A DNA stretch of 64,000 nucleotides from Clostridia bacterium (GTDB lineage: Bacteria > Bacillota > Clostridia > Oscillospirales > Acutalibacteraceae). Made by a program: the position numbers and the translations under genes. The notes below the pieces were generated by a model that worked only from the letters and a program-made list of their open reading frames with translations, was not told the origin of the DNA and searched no databases. The stretch lies in contig JAFYVE010000029.1 of the NCBI GenBank assembly GCA_017549285.1, forward strand, positions 55,667 to 119,666. The letters are read 5' to 3'. Below are positions 43,764 to 53,353 of the stretch, piece by piece. The stretch's first letter is position 1; every line of letters begins with the position of its first letter.

Positions 43764-43997
43764 ATGAAGTGTTCTGTAGTCCGACTTTGCGATAAAGATG
43801 TTATTTCCGTTTGCAACGGATGCAAAATAGGCGTTGTGAGTGATGTTGAATTTGATTCATGTTCAGGCAATATAACATCAATTGTAATATGTGGAAAACA
43901 GGGTTTTTTCGGTATGGGGAAAACCGAAGATATATGCATCCCGTGGTGTGATATTCAGGTCATAGGTGAGGATTCGATACTTGTTAAGACAGAGTGA
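43764..43997 (+). CDS. YlmC/YmxH-family PRC-barrel protein
   Basis: 77 aa. The small PRC-barrel protein family is conserved in spore-formers and often annotated as sporulation protein YlmC/YmxH; its function is not known. VCNGCKIGVVSDVEFD and the pair IPWCDIQVIGEDSILV fit the family. The ATG at 43764 has GGAG 7 nt upstream; the frame from 43746 starts inside that site. Monocistronic with its own terminator. Confidence 0.88.
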   Translation: MKCSVVRLCDKDVISVCNGCKIGVVSDVEFDSCSGNITSIVICGKQGFFGMGKTEDICIPWCDIQVIGEDSILVKTE

Positions 43998-44002
43998 CAA
44001 AC

Positions 44003-44034
44003 AAAAAAAGCAGTCTTGTGACTGCTTTTTATCT
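44003..44034. terminator. Bidirectional terminator
   Basis: Stem aaaaagcagtc (44005-44015) with gactgcttttt (44020-44030). Between the YlmC-like gene and the convergent cohesin-like gene. Confidence 0.8.
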
Positions 44035-44045
44035 TTATCGGTGTA

Positions 44046-44699
44046 TTATTTTTTTCTGTACTTCACAACAACTGCTATCGTGCCTCCTACGAGTACAACT
44101 GCGGCAATAACAGCAGCCACGATAACTTTTGTTATATTTTTGTTGTTATCTGTGTTTTCTGAGGAAACATAACCCTCAACTGTTGATTTTATAAGGGAGC
44201 CTTCATTGAGAGGAAGCTTGAGAGTTGCTCTTTCAGGATGTTTTTCAACCGAATCGGGATCCATATTGTAACTGTCTGCCATTGAAACAAAAACAGTCTC
44301 CGTAGCTGATTCATTGATGACTTTAAAATTGAATGTCACAACCGTTGCGCTGTTATCATCTTCGCAGTCTTTTTCTTCAACATAATAAAGGTCAACAAAC
44401 TGAATTGCGATTGTGTTGTCAGTGCCTTCCATTATGCCTGTTTCCATAATTACGTTTGACATCTTTGCTTCTTCAAAATCAACAAGCTCAACAACCTTGG
44501 GGTCAAATCTTAGACGGAAGTCGGCACTTTCTGTTCCTGCAAATTCGAGAACTCTGTATTCAACAGAGATTGTTTTCTTTTCTGCATCATATGAAGCGTT
44601 GAGCATAAGCTCGGGTTCACCCCACGCAAACGATGTAAAGGGTAATAACGAGATTGCGAGAATAAAAATAGCAAGAATTGTTGCTGTTAACTTTTTCAT
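44046..44699 (-). CDS. Secreted cohesin-like protein with C-terminal membrane anchor
   Basis: 217 aa. Signal peptide at residues 1-~26, one beta-sandwich domain (about 30-145) with the spacing of a cohesin-like fold (FRLRFDPKVVELVDFE...VTFNFKV is typical), a Ser/Asn linker, a transmembrane helix (about 190-212) and a YRKK tail. The domain should sit outside the membrane. A cellulosome role is not shown; isolated cohesin-like domains also occur in non-cellulolytic species. A protein with dockerin-like repeats is encoded at 56207. The ATG at 44699 has AAGGATGAT upstream. Confidence 0.75.
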   Translation of the reverse strand: MKKLTATILAIFILAISLLPFTSFAWGEPELMLNASYDAEKKTISVEYRVLEFAGTESADFRLRFDPKVVELVDFEEAKMSNVIMETGIMEGTDNTIAIQFVDLYYVEEKDCEDDNSATVVTFNFKVINESATETVFVSMADSYNMDPDSVEKHPERATLKLPLNEGSLIKSTVEGYVSSENTDNNKNITKVIVAAVIAAVVLVGGTIAVVVKYRKK

Positions 44700-44712
44700 T
44701 GGTATCATCCTT

Positions 44713-45747
44713 TTAAATAAAATAGAATTGAGTATCCCATGCAGGTATGTACGGGTTATGCCTTATAAATACTTTATAATCACCCCTGATTGCTTTCACA
44801 AGAAGAGGGAGTGTAAAAACATCTTCACTTCTGTGGTAGCACGAAACAAGCATTTTCGGTTTAAGCCTTTTTATTGTTTCTGCAGCACCGAGTAAAGCCT
44901 CTTTTTCAAGCCCTTCAACATCGAATTTAATGTAAGTCACATCGTTTTCACCAATTATTGAATCAACGGTCATTGATTTGACTGAAATTCCATTGACGTC
45001 TGCTTTGCCGTTTCTTCCTCCGTCTGATGAAAACAGAATTTCACCGTCAGAGTCGGAAATGCAGACATTGAAAAGTTCAATATTGCTTAAGTTTTCGGTG
45101 TTTTTCGTTAGTTTTGCAAAGTTCTTTCTGTCAGGCTCGGCGGCATAAATCTTTCTGTATGAATTTACGTGAGATGTAAATTCTTCAACCGTGTCACCGT
45201 TGAAAGCACCGAGGTCCAGATAAATTTCATCGTCCGAAAGATGAAGAATGTTTTTGTATGCTTCATTCCTTGATGTTTCGCAGTCTGTGAGATAATCCAT
45301 TTCTCCCGTCAGTTTGAAACTGATAATATTTTCATAAACCTGACGTGATTTTTTATCACAGAGCATTGATTTCACTTCGTCAATTTCATTTTTGTGTTTT
45401 TCGTAAAACTCACGGTTAAAAATATTGTCACCGTAAACGGGCACATCGACGGAATAAGTTTCTCTTTCCTGTTCAATTCTTCTGAAATTTTCAAGAACTT
45501 CGGGTCGTTGCGAGCCGAATGAAATGAGAGTGAGAAAATCACCGTATTTTTCTTTTGCATCGCTGTAGCTTATAACGGGAAAACCTCTGAATGTGCGGTT
45601 TCTTACAAAACCGTCAGAAGCAAAAATGCCTGCAATCGGAACATTCAGACGATTCAGCTCATCAATAATTTTATCTGCACCGTTGCCGGTTCCGTAAATC
45701 AGGACAGGCTTTCCGGTGTTTTTTGCTTTTTCCCAGACTGTTATCAT
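44713..45747 (-). CDS. FkbM-family methyltransferase
   Basis: 344 aa cytosolic protein. Residues ~15-110 look like a Rossmann-type nucleotide-binding domain (VLIYGTGNGADKIIDEL), and ~170-320 are the FkbM SAM-dependent methyltransferase domain with YLDLGAFNGDTVEEF (motif I), AAEPDRKNF and IKFDVEGLEKEAL. Proteins of this combination usually methylate sugars of surface polysaccharides. Its ATG overlaps the stop of the upstream glycerophosphodiesterase by 4 nt (atga), so the two are coupled. The neighbouring LicD, cytidylyltransferase and flippase genes support surface polymer modification. Confidence 0.9.
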   Translation of the reverse strand: MITVWEKAKNTGKPVLIYGTGNGADKIIDELNRLNVPIAGIFASDGFVRNRTFRGFPVISYSDAKEKYGDFLTLISFGSQRPEVLENFRRIEQERETYSVDVPVYGDNIFNREFYEKHKNEIDEVKSMLCDKKSRQVYENIISFKLTGEMDYLTDCETSRNEAYKNILHLSDDEIYLDLGAFNGDTVEEFTSHVNSYRKIYAAEPDRKNFAKLTKNTENLSNIELFNVCISDSDGEILFSSDGGRNGKADVNGISVKSMTVDSIIGENDVTYIKFDVEGLEKEALLGAAETIKRLKPKMLVSCYHRSEDVFTLPLLVKAIRGDYKVFIRHNPYIPAWDTQFYFI

Positions 45748-46463
45748 TCGAGAATATTTGATGTGATGAACTCAATTCCCCAATCTGCAAGCTGTTCGCC
45801 GGCTTTCGGGTCGTCACAGGTCCAGCAGTTGACTTTTATTCCTGCATCGTGAAGATCTTTCATATTGTCTGCATTGAGTGAGGTGTATTTTATATCAAGG
45901 TCGAGACTGTATTCTTTGAGAGTTTCAAGAAGCCAGGGTTCATAATCGTCAATAAGAAACTGTGCAGGCTGTTCGGGATACTTCTTTCTCAGGAAAATAA
46001 GATTTTCAAGGCAGAATGAAATGAAAATCACATTTTCGAGATATCCCATATCTTTTATGATGTCAACAATTTCATAAACCTGTTCTTCTGTAAATGCATT
46101 TTTCAGCTCAAGGACTGCCACTTTTTCATATTTTTTGCAGATTGCTATGTATTCCTGCAGAGTGGGGATTCTGATGTCGCTTCTGCCTTTCTTTCCGTCA
46201 ATATCAGTAAGAAGTAAGTTTCTCAGACAATCAAAAGTTGTCTTTTCAACTTCCATATTGTCAATTGCGACTCTGCCTGTTGTGTCATCGTGAAAAACCA
46301 CGTATTTGCCGTCAAGAGTGATGTGGACATCTGTTTCGATGCCGTAGTAACTTCTGTTGCCTGCTGCAACAAAAGCTGCATTTGTGTTTTCTTTTTCGAT
46401 TCCGCTCAGGCCTCTGTGGGCTATGATAAGTGTATCTTTTTTGTTGAATTTAACAGTATTCAT
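45744..46463 (-). CDS. Glycerophosphodiester phosphodiesterase
   Basis: 239 aa with no signal peptide. GDPD TIM barrel: IIAHRGLSGIEKENT holds the catalytic His and the substrate-binding Arg, GIETDVHITLDG the metal-binding Glu/Asp, and VVFHDDT the second His. It hydrolyses glycerophosphodiesters to glycerol-3-phosphate and an alcohol. Next to LicD and a cytidylyltransferase it might recycle glycerophospho-decorations or supply glycerol-3-phosphate. The ATG at 46463 has GGAGG 8 nt upstream, and the longer frame to 46514 is discarded. Confidence 0.93.
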   Translation of the reverse strand: MNTVKFNKKDTLIIAHRGLSGIEKENTNAAFVAAGNRSYYGIETDVHITLDGKYVVFHDDTTGRVAIDNMEVEKTTFDCLRNLLLTDIDGKKGRSDIRIPTLQEYIAICKKYEKVAVLELKNAFTEEQVYEIVDIIKDMGYLENVIFISFCLENLIFLRKKYPEQPAQFLIDDYEPWLLETLKEYSLDLDIKYTSLNADNMKDLHDAGIKVNCWTCDDPKAGEQLADWGIEFITSNILE

Positions 46464-46533
46464 ATCTGATACCTCCATTGAAAAAAGTATAACATCAAAA
46501 CACATAAACTTCAATATTAAATTAATAAATATA

Positions 46534-46562
46534 TTGCAAAATAAATTGACTTGTGGTATGAT
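46534..46562 (+). promoter_or_regulatory. Promoter of the licD-cytidylyltransferase-flippase operon
   Basis: TTGCAA (46534-46539), 17-nt spacer, TATGAT (46557-46562). Confidence 0.55.
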
Positions 46563-46596
46563 TTATACTGAATGAAAATCGAAAGGACGTTTCCTT

Positions 46597-47484
46597 ATGG
46601 ATATAACACAGCAGTTATACAAGGACTTTACAGATGAACAGAAAGCTAAACTTCACGAGATTCAGGGTATTGAACTTAAAATTCTGCGTGAAGTTGACAG
46701 AATATGTAAAAAATTCGGTCTTCACTATTCTCTCAGCGGCGGAACCTTACTCGGTGCTATCCGTCATAAGGATTTCATCCCCTGGGATGACGATATTGAT
46801 ATAGACCTCAAGAGAGATGATTTCAATAAGCTTCTTTCGGTTCTTCCCGAAGAGCTCGGTGATGAATTTGAATTTATCAATTACAACGAATTCGGTGAGT
46901 ATCATTGTGACTTCATCCCCAGAATTTATTACAGAAACAGTAAGGCTGTGAATTCTTTCAGCACAGACGGCGGTAAGAACAACTTCGCAAACGATGCAAG
47001 AATGAACAGAATTTTCATTGAGCTTTACTGCCTTCACGATACAGACACAAAACTTGTAAAAAAGCAGATTTTCAAAGTGAAGATGATTTACGGACTTGCG
47101 ATGGGTCACAGACTCATCCCCACAGATTCTTCAGGCTACAGCTTTATGCAGAAGGCTCAGGTTGCAGTGCTTACAACACTTGGTAAAATGATGCCTCTTA
47201 AGAAAATCTATAAAATGTATGAAGACTGTGTAAACAGCGTAAAAACAGGTGAAGGTGACCTTTATTTCAAGCCCAGTGTTCCCCTTCCTGTTCAGCACAG
47301 AAATGTTTTCCCGAAGGATTTTTTCGCTTCATATACAGAAGTACCCATCAGGGACGATATGGCTATGGCACCTGCAGAATATATCAGAGTGCTTGAATAC
47401 CTCTACACAAACTGGCAGGATCTTCCCAAAGAAAAAGACAGACATCCCGGTCACTTTGAACTTTTAAAAACAGAAATTTTTTGA
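46597..47484 (+). CDS. LicD-family phosphotransferase
   Basis: 295 aa cytosolic enzyme of the nucleotidyltransferase fold. YSLSGGTLLGAIRHKDFIPWDDDIDIDL (about residues 46-73) is the LicD hallmark, with the Asp cluster binding metal. LicD proteins move phosphocholine or another alcohol phosphate (for instance ribitol- or glycerol-phosphate) from a CDP carrier to a surface glycan. The next genes encode an IspD/TarI-type cytidylyltransferase and a flippase, which together could make the CDP donor, attach it and export the product. First gene of this operon. Confidence 0.92.
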   Translation: MDITQQLYKDFTDEQKAKLHEIQGIELKILREVDRICKKFGLHYSLSGGTLLGAIRHKDFIPWDDDIDIDLKRDDFNKLLSVLPEELGDEFEFINYNEFGEYHCDFIPRIYYRNSKAVNSFSTDGGKNNFANDARMNRIFIELYCLHDTDTKLVKKQIFKVKMIYGLAMGHRLIPTDSSGYSFMQKAQVAVLTTLGKMMPLKKIYKMYEDCVNSVKTGEGDLYFKPSVPLPVQHRNVFPKDFFASYTEVPIRDDMAMAPAEYIRVLEYLYTNWQDLPKEKDRHPGHFELLKTEIF

Positions 47485-47504
47485 TAAAACCAAGGAGTAA
47501 CAGT

Positions 47505-48158
47505 ATGAAGAACTTCATTATAATTATGTCGGGCGGCGTTGGTAACCGTTTCGGCGCTAACATTCCCAAACAGTACTGTCTTCTCAACGGCAGACCCGTT
47601 ATTGATTATGTTATTGATGCCGCAAAAGGCTCAAAAGTTGCAGACAAGGTTATTGTTGTATGCGACCCCTCCTGCATTGACTACTCGGAGGCTCTCAAAA
47701 ACTCAGGATTTGACTTTGCAGTAAACGGCAAGGAAAGACTTGATTCACTCAAGAGTGCATTTGACCACATTCAGGCAAATTATCCCGAATGTGAGAGAAT
47801 TATCATTCTTGATGCAGTTGCACCCTTTGTCACAAGTGAACTTATCGACGATTATCTTACAAAGCTTGACGATAACGATGCAGTTATCACCTGTCAGAAG
47901 ATTACGGGGGCTCTCGGCAACTACAATTATGATCCTCTTGACAGAGAAGAGTATTATATGACTCAGTCTCCCGAGGCTTTCCGTTTCAAGACACTCATTC
48001 CTCACTTCACAACCACATTCCCCAGTCAGGAACTTGCATGGCAGATGCCCAGAGAGACAAAAAAATATCTCAATTTTGAATTCAAGAACAATCTCAAGCT
48101 CACATATGACTTTGACCTGAAATATGCGGCATATATGCTTGAGGACTATAATAAATAA
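47505..48158 (+). CDS. IspD/TarI-family cytidylyltransferase
   Basis: 217 aa. MSGGVGNRFGANIPKQY is the IspD-type CTP-binding loop; other family blocks are ILDAVAPFV and TQSPEAFRF. IspD itself makes CDP-methylerythritol, while close relatives (TarI, BcsI) make CDP-ribitol. Position between licD and a flippase argues for a polyol-phosphate donor and not for isoprenoid synthesis, but the sequence alone does not settle it. AAGGAG lies 7 nt before the ATG at 47505; the longer frame to 47481 overlaps licD. Confidence 0.85.
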   Translation: MKNFIIIMSGGVGNRFGANIPKQYCLLNGRPVIDYVIDAAKGSKVADKVIVVCDPSCIDYSEALKNSGFDFAVNGKERLDSLKSAFDHIQANYPECERIIILDAVAPFVTSELIDDYLTKLDDNDAVITCQKITGALGNYNYDPLDREEYYMTQSPEAFRFKTLIPHFTTTFPSQELAWQMPRETKKYLNFEFKNNLKLTYDFDLKYAAYMLEDYNK

Positions 48159-48176
48159 TCATTCAGGACGTGTTTT

Positions 48177-49388
48177 ATGGCAACCGATAAGAAGAAAATT
48201 TTCAATATAGCATCAGACCTCGTGTTCTCTATCGCAGGTCTTATGCTTATGAACGGTATGCTTCAGTTCCTCATCAATCCCACCCTCAACAACTGGATGG
48301 GTGAGGCGGCATTCGGTAATTATCAATCAATTTTTGCAGTCGTATCTATTATGGGTACGACTTTCGGTGTTGCCGCAAACTATTCGAGAATGGTCCGTTC
48401 AAGAGAGAAAAAAGACACAAACGGTGACTATAACTTCTTCCTGACCGTTATTACTGTGCTTTCAGTTGCCGTTGCGGCAGGTACGTTGCTCGTCTACAAA
48501 TCTTTCAATACGGCTCACTTCATTCTTCTTTCTGTTCTTACTGTTGCAACGGTTCTCAGATATTACGGTGATGTAAATTACCGTATGAAGCTCAATTATA
48601 AAGGCTTTTTCGTTTATTATGCAATTATTACGGCCGGTTACTGTATAGGTCTTCTGTTGTTTAAATTCGTTTCTCCGATATGGATGATTACGATTCTTGC
48701 AGGTGAAGTTGCAGCAATTCTTTTTGTATTTTTCAACGGTGACATATTCAGAGGCAAGAAGCTCCTTACCCGTTCAGAACATTTCGGCGGAACAATGAAA
48801 TCTGTCGGTGTTCTTTCAACAACAAATCTTCTTTCAGCTGTTGCACAGCAGTCCGATAAAATCATTCTCGGTCTTGCAATGGGTGGTGAAGCCGTAACAA
48901 CATTCTATGTTGCAACACTTCTCGGCAAGGTTATTTCGCTTCTCACAACACCACTCAACGGTGTTCTTATCGGTTATCTTACAAAGTATGAAGGCAAACT
49001 GACAAGAAAAATGATTGCAGTTTTTGCTGTTGTTCTTCTCGGTCTTGGTCTTATCGCACTTCTCGGTTGCTTTATTGCATCAGAGATTTTCGTAAAACTC
49101 TTCTATCCCGATGTTTATGCCGATGCAGAGCAGTATTTCTTTATTGCAAGTGCAGGGCAGGTTTTCTACTTCATTTCAAACTGCCTTATGACAGTTATTC
49201 TGCGTGTTGCAAGTGAAAAATATCAGATGTATATAAATATTATTTATGTTGCAATTTATGCGGCAACGGTTATTCCTCTTACGATGTCATTTGGTGTATG
49301 GGGTATGGCAATTGCACTTCTTATCACAAACGGACTCAAGTTTGCAATAACATCAGCAGTAGGATTTATAAAAGCTGACAAACAATAA
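48177..49388 (+). CDS. Oligosaccharide flippase-like membrane protein (MVF/Wzx type)
   Basis: 403 aa with about 11-12 hydrophobic helices from residue ~12 to the end. Short charged loops and the FGNYQSIFAVVSIMGTTFGVAANYSR block near the N-terminus resemble polysaccharide-synthesis flippases. It probably flips a lipid-linked glycan across the membrane for the polymer modified by the upstream LicD enzyme. It follows the cytidylyltransferase by 18 nt. It is somewhat shorter than classical Wzx (about 430-480). Confidence 0.85.
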   Translation: MATDKKKIFNIASDLVFSIAGLMLMNGMLQFLINPTLNNWMGEAAFGNYQSIFAVVSIMGTTFGVAANYSRMVRSREKKDTNGDYNFFLTVITVLSVAVAAGTLLVYKSFNTAHFILLSVLTVATVLRYYGDVNYRMKLNYKGFFVYYAIITAGYCIGLLLFKFVSPIWMITILAGEVAAILFVFFNGDIFRGKKLLTRSEHFGGTMKSVGVLSTTNLLSAVAQQSDKIILGLAMGGEAVTTFYVATLLGKVISLLTTPLNGVLIGYLTKYEGKLTRKMIAVFAVVLLGLGLIALLGCFIASEIFVKLFYPDVYADAEQYFFIASAGQVFYFISNCLMTVILRVASEKYQMYINIIYVAIYAATVIPLTMSFGVWGMAIALLITNGLKFAITSAVGFIKADKQ

Positions 49389-49434
49389 TTTATCGAGGGC
49401 GCCTTGACAAATTCTGATTTACGGAGGTGACAGT

Positions 49435-51189
49435 ATGAACAGCTTTCTGAACAGCATATACGGTGACATATATGAACTCGGATACGGTTATAAAAAAGCT
49501 TTTTGTGCTGTCGGCTCTTCATTTATGTCTTTTATAAAAAAGATATTAAAAGCCTTTTGGGGCTTTTTTGTCTTTTTATTCGCTTATTTCAGAAAAGTAA
49601 TTAAAAAATATGCAACGGCAGTTATTGATGAATGCCGTAAATTTATTTCAGAAGTAAAACGTGCTTTTCCCGTTCTGAAAAAAGAATTTAAAGAGAAACC
49701 GTTCAGAGCATTCATTCATTTTATAAAATACGTTTTTCACAGTTTTTCGGTTCACGAAAGATTCACAAGAGCAGTACTGAGCACTTTGATACCCATTATT
49801 GCAGTTATATTCCTTTTTTCGTTCAGTTCAGGTCTTAAAGGCATAACATTTGCCGTTGATGTTTATCTCGGTGATGTTAAAGTAGGAACGGTAAAGGATG
49901 AAAATGCTTATAAGGAATCAGAAAAAGCCGCAAAACTGCGTTTTTCTTCACTCGGAACTGACATAAATGTTGTCAGCCCCGAATACAGAATTGCACTTAC
50001 AACCGTAAATAATCTTGATGACAGTGAAGAAGTTTGCAACAACATCATTTCTGCAGTAAATGACAAAACGGTGAATGCCTGCGGTGTTTATGTTGACGGA
50101 GAGTTTCTCTGCACTGTCGGAAGTGAAGACACATTCCTTCGTGTCTGCAATAATGTTCTAAAAGAATATGCAGATATAAACGGCGGAACATCTGATGACA
50201 GCAAGGTTGAATTTATGCAGAAGCTCACAACCGTTACGGGACTTTATCCCGAAAATGTTGAATCAATGAGCGCTTCTCAGCTTTATGATTATATGTCAGG
50301 TTATTCCGTAGCTCCAGTTGAGCATACTGTTGCAAAAGAAGAAAAGCTCGGAGATATTCTCTCCAAGTATAATATAACAGAAGACGAACTGAAGGCTCTC
50401 AACAAAGAGCTTGATACTCAGGTTATTCCCGAAGGCTCAGTTCTTCTTATAAAAGAAGGAACAAAAAATCTTAACATAAGAATGACAAAAACATATCTTA
50501 AGGTTGAATCAATCCCTTATGATGTTGTTTCGCAGTATGACAACAATCTTCACGTCGGCACCAATATGACCGTCGTCTCAGGTGTTGAAGGGCAGGATGT
50601 TGTTTCATACACCGATACATTTATTGACGGCAAAAAGATTGATTCATCAAAAGAAATTCTCAGATTCAATGCAAGAATGCCCGTAAATCAGCTTGTAAAA
50701 ATCGGCACAATGGGTGTTCCCGTTGACGGAAACGGTCTTGTTGTTTCTCCCCGTCTTACAAAAGATATGGGCGGAACTTTTGTATGGCCTGCACCCGACA
50801 ACTGTTTCTGGCTTTCACAGAGATATAATCCGTATAATTCACATTACGGTATAGATATAGTTTCATCCGATGATGCATCGTGCCGAGGCAGAAGAATCGT
50901 CGCAGTTGCTGACGGTATAGTCACTCTTGCAACATATCATTGGAGCTGGGGTTATTATATAAGAGTTGACCACGGAAGCGGTGTTGTGACGGGCTATGCT
51001 CATGCGCTCGAAGGGTCATTCCGAGTCAATGTGGGTGACTATGTAAGAGCAGGTCAGCACCTTTCATCAATCGGCACAACAGGTAATTCAACAGGTTATC
51101 ATCTTCATTTTGAAGTGTGGCTTGACGGTACACGTGTAAATCCGTTACCCTATGTATACAGCGAGTATCTGGGTGTGACGGTTATATAA
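49435..51189 (+). CDS. LysM-G5-M23 cell-wall peptidase
   Basis: 584 aa. A basic, aromatic cytosolic N-terminus of ~115 residues, one transmembrane helix (about 118-138), an uncharacterised extracellular region, a LysM domain (HTVAKEEKLGDILSKYNITEDEL, about 300-345), a G5 domain (about 350-425) and a C-terminal M23/LytM metallopeptidase (about 450-560) with zinc ligands in HYGIDIV and HLHFEVW. All catalytic residues seem present, so it should cleave peptidoglycan cross-links. GGAGG precedes the ATG. The long cytosolic N-terminus is unusual for this class and may sense or localise the enzyme. Confidence 0.93.
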   Translation: MNSFLNSIYGDIYELGYGYKKAFCAVGSSFMSFIKKILKAFWGFFVFLFAYFRKVIKKYATAVIDECRKFISEVKRAFPVLKKEFKEKPFRAFIHFIKYVFHSFSVHERFTRAVLSTLIPIIAVIFLFSFSSGLKGITFAVDVYLGDVKVGTVKDENAYKESEKAAKLRFSSLGTDINVVSPEYRIALTTVNNLDDSEEVCNNIISAVNDKTVNACGVYVDGEFLCTVGSEDTFLRVCNNVLKEYADINGGTSDDSKVEFMQKLTTVTGLYPENVESMSASQLYDYMSGYSVAPVEHTVAKEEKLGDILSKYNITEDELKALNKELDTQVIPEGSVLLIKEGTKNLNIRMTKTYLKVESIPYDVVSQYDNNLHVGTNMTVVSGVEGQDVVSYTDTFIDGKKIDSSKEILRFNARMPVNQLVKIGTMGVPVDGNGLVVSPRLTKDMGGTFVWPAPDNCFWLSQRYNPYNSHYGIDIVSSDDASCRGRRIVAVADGIVTLATYHWSWGYYIRVDHGSGVVTGYAHALEGSFRVNVGDYVRAGQHLSSIGTTGNSTGYHLHFEVWLDGTRVNPLPYVYSEYLGVTVI

Positions 51190-51218
51190 GCAATATTAAT
51201 CCGAGAGGAAAATTTATT

Positions 51219-53321
51219 ATGACAAGAGAAGAAGCAAAAAGAAGAGCTGAAGAACTCGTCAGCAAAATGACGGTAGCAGAAAAGGCTTCACAGCTCCGTT
51301 TCGATTCACCTGCAATCGAAAGACTCGGAGTGCCCGAATACAACTGGTGGAATGAAGCACTTCACGGCGTAGCAAGAGCAGGTGTTGCAACAATGTTCCC
51401 TCAGGCAATCGGTCTTGCCGCAACATTTGATGCACCTATGATCAAGGAAATCGGTGATGTTATTTCAACCGAAGGCAGAGCAAAGTATAATATGCAGAGC
51501 ACAAGAGGTGACAGAGATATCTACAAGGGTCTCACATTCTGGTCACCCAATGTAAATATTTTCCGTGACCCCCGTTGGGGCAGAGGCCATGAAACCTACG
51601 GTGAAGACCCCTATCTCACTTCAAGACTCGGTGTAAACTTCGTCAAGGGTATTCAGGGCGACGGTGAATATCTCAAAGCAGCAGCCTGCGCAAAGCATTT
51701 TGCTGTTCATTCAGGTCCCGAACCCGAAAGACATACTTTCAATGCAATTGCATCAAGAAAAGATATGGAAGAAACATATCTTCCCGCTTTTGAGGCCTGC
51801 GTTAAGGAAGCAGATGTTGAAGCTGTTATGGGGGCTTACAACAGAACAAACGATGAGCCCTGCTGTGCTCACGAAGTTCTTATGAATGAATATCTCCGTG
51901 GTAAATGGGGCTTCAAGGGTCATTATGTTTCAGACTGCTGGGCAATCAAGGATTTCCACGAAAATCATAAGGTTACAACAGAACCCAAATACTCGGTAAA
52001 ACTTGCTCTTGAAAAGGGCTGTGACGTCAACTGCGGTTGTACATATGAAAGAATTATGGAAGCTTATGATGACGGCATTCTTGATGAAAAATATATTACT
52101 CAGTCTTGTGTAAGACTTTTCACAACAAGATTTCTTCTTGGTCTTTTTGATAAGAGTGAACTTGATGAAATTCCTTACGATGTTGTTGAATGTAAAGACC
52201 ATATCAATCTTTCACATAAGGCTGCAAAAGAAAGTATCGTTATGCTCAAGAATAACGGCATTCTTCCTCTTAAAAAGAGTGATATAAAGACAATCGGTGT
52301 AATAGGTCCCAATGCAAACAACAGAACATCTCTTATCGGTAATTATCACGGTACATCTTCAAGATACATCACAGTTCTTGAAGCTATTCAGGACTATATG
52401 GGCGAGGATGCAAGAGTTCTCTATTCAGAGGGTTCACACATGTGGATGGATACTGTTGAATTCCTTTCAAAGCACGACAAACCCGACCTCCTTGCTGAAT
52501 GTTCAGCAGTATGCGAACGCAGTGATGTAGTTCTTCTTGTTGTCGGTCTTGACGAAATCCTCGAGGGTGAAGAGGGCGATGCAGGCCCCGGTGACAAGGT
52601 TACACTTGAACTTCCCAAGCCTCAGAGAATGCTTATGGATCATATCCTCAGTCAGGGTAAACCCGTTATCGTTCTTAATATGGCAGGCAGTTCAATCGAC
52701 CTCCGTGCAGCTCAGGATAAGGCAGCTGCAATTCTTCAGTGCTGGTATCCCGGTGCAAGAGGCGGTAAAGATATAGCAGAAATCATCTTCGGTGAAGTTT
52801 CTCCCTCAGGTAAGCTTCCCGTTACATTCTATAACTCAATCGATGAACTTCCTGACATCCACGATTACTCAATGAAAAACAGAACATACCGTTATTTTGA
52901 GGGTACGCCTCTTTATCCCTTCGGTTACGGTCTTACATACGGCAACTGTGTTGCAACAGATATGAGTGTAAATATTCTTGACAATAACGGTTTTGACGGC
53001 GCAGAAGTCACTGTAAAGGTAAAGAATATCGGCAGTGTTGCAACTGATGATGTTGTAGAAGTTTATATCAAGGATGAGGACTCATCATTTGCAGTAAAGA
53101 ATTACAGCCTTTGTGCTTTCGGCAGAGTAAATCTTGCCGCAGGTGAAGAAAAGACAGTTACTCTTAAGATTGAAAAGAGAGAATTTACTTCAGTTGATGA
53201 AGAGGGTAACAGAGATGTCTTTGCAAAGAACTTCACAGTATTTGCAGGCTTCAGCCAGCCCGATGCAAGAAGTGAAGAGCTTACAGGCAATAAATGTCTT
53301 AAGGCTTCTGTATCAATATAA
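51219..53321 (+). CDS. GH3 beta-glycosidase (beta-xylosidase/beta-glucosidase type)
   Basis: 700 aa, without signal peptide, so cytosolic. GH3 N-terminal barrel (EKASQLRF, NWWNEALHGVARAG, FWSPNVNIFRDPRWGRGHETYGEDPYL) with nucleophile Asp239 in HYVSDCWAI; alpha/beta sandwich domain (about 330-560) and a C-terminal fibronectin III-like domain (about 600-690). The NWWNEALHG pattern is typical of the beta-xylosidase-like branch. It would finish the breakdown of imported plant oligosaccharides. GAGAGG precedes the ATG; a terminator follows. Confidence 0.93.
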   Translation: MTREEAKRRAEELVSKMTVAEKASQLRFDSPAIERLGVPEYNWWNEALHGVARAGVATMFPQAIGLAATFDAPMIKEIGDVISTEGRAKYNMQSTRGDRDIYKGLTFWSPNVNIFRDPRWGRGHETYGEDPYLTSRLGVNFVKGIQGDGEYLKAAACAKHFAVHSGPEPERHTFNAIASRKDMEETYLPAFEACVKEADVEAVMGAYNRTNDEPCCAHEVLMNEYLRGKWGFKGHYVSDCWAIKDFHENHKVTTEPKYSVKLALEKGCDVNCGCTYERIMEAYDDGILDEKYITQSCVRLFTTRFLLGLFDKSELDEIPYDVVECKDHINLSHKAAKESIVMLKNNGILPLKKSDIKTIGVIGPNANNRTSLIGNYHGTSSRYITVLEAIQDYMGEDARVLYSEGSHMWMDTVEFLSKHDKPDLLAECSAVCERSDVVLLVVGLDEILEGEEGDAGPGDKVTLELPKPQRMLMDHILSQGKPVIVLNMAGSSIDLRAAQDKAAAILQCWYPGARGGKDIAEIIFGEVSPSGKLPVTFYNSIDELPDIHDYSMKNRTYRYFEGTPLYPFGYGLTYGNCVATDMSVNILDNNGFDGAEVTVKVKNIGSVATDDVVEVYIKDEDSSFAVKNYSLCAFGRVNLAAGEEKTVTLKIEKREFTSVDEEGNRDVFAKNFTVFAGFSQPDARSEELTGNKCLKASVSI

Positions 53322-53327
53322 AACTTT

Positions 53328-53353
53328 AAGGACGTCGAAAGGCGTCCTTTTAT
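53328..53353 (+). terminator. Terminator after the GH3 gene
   Basis: 7-bp stem aaggacg (53328-53334) with cgtcctt (53343-53349), then tttta. Confidence 0.65.
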
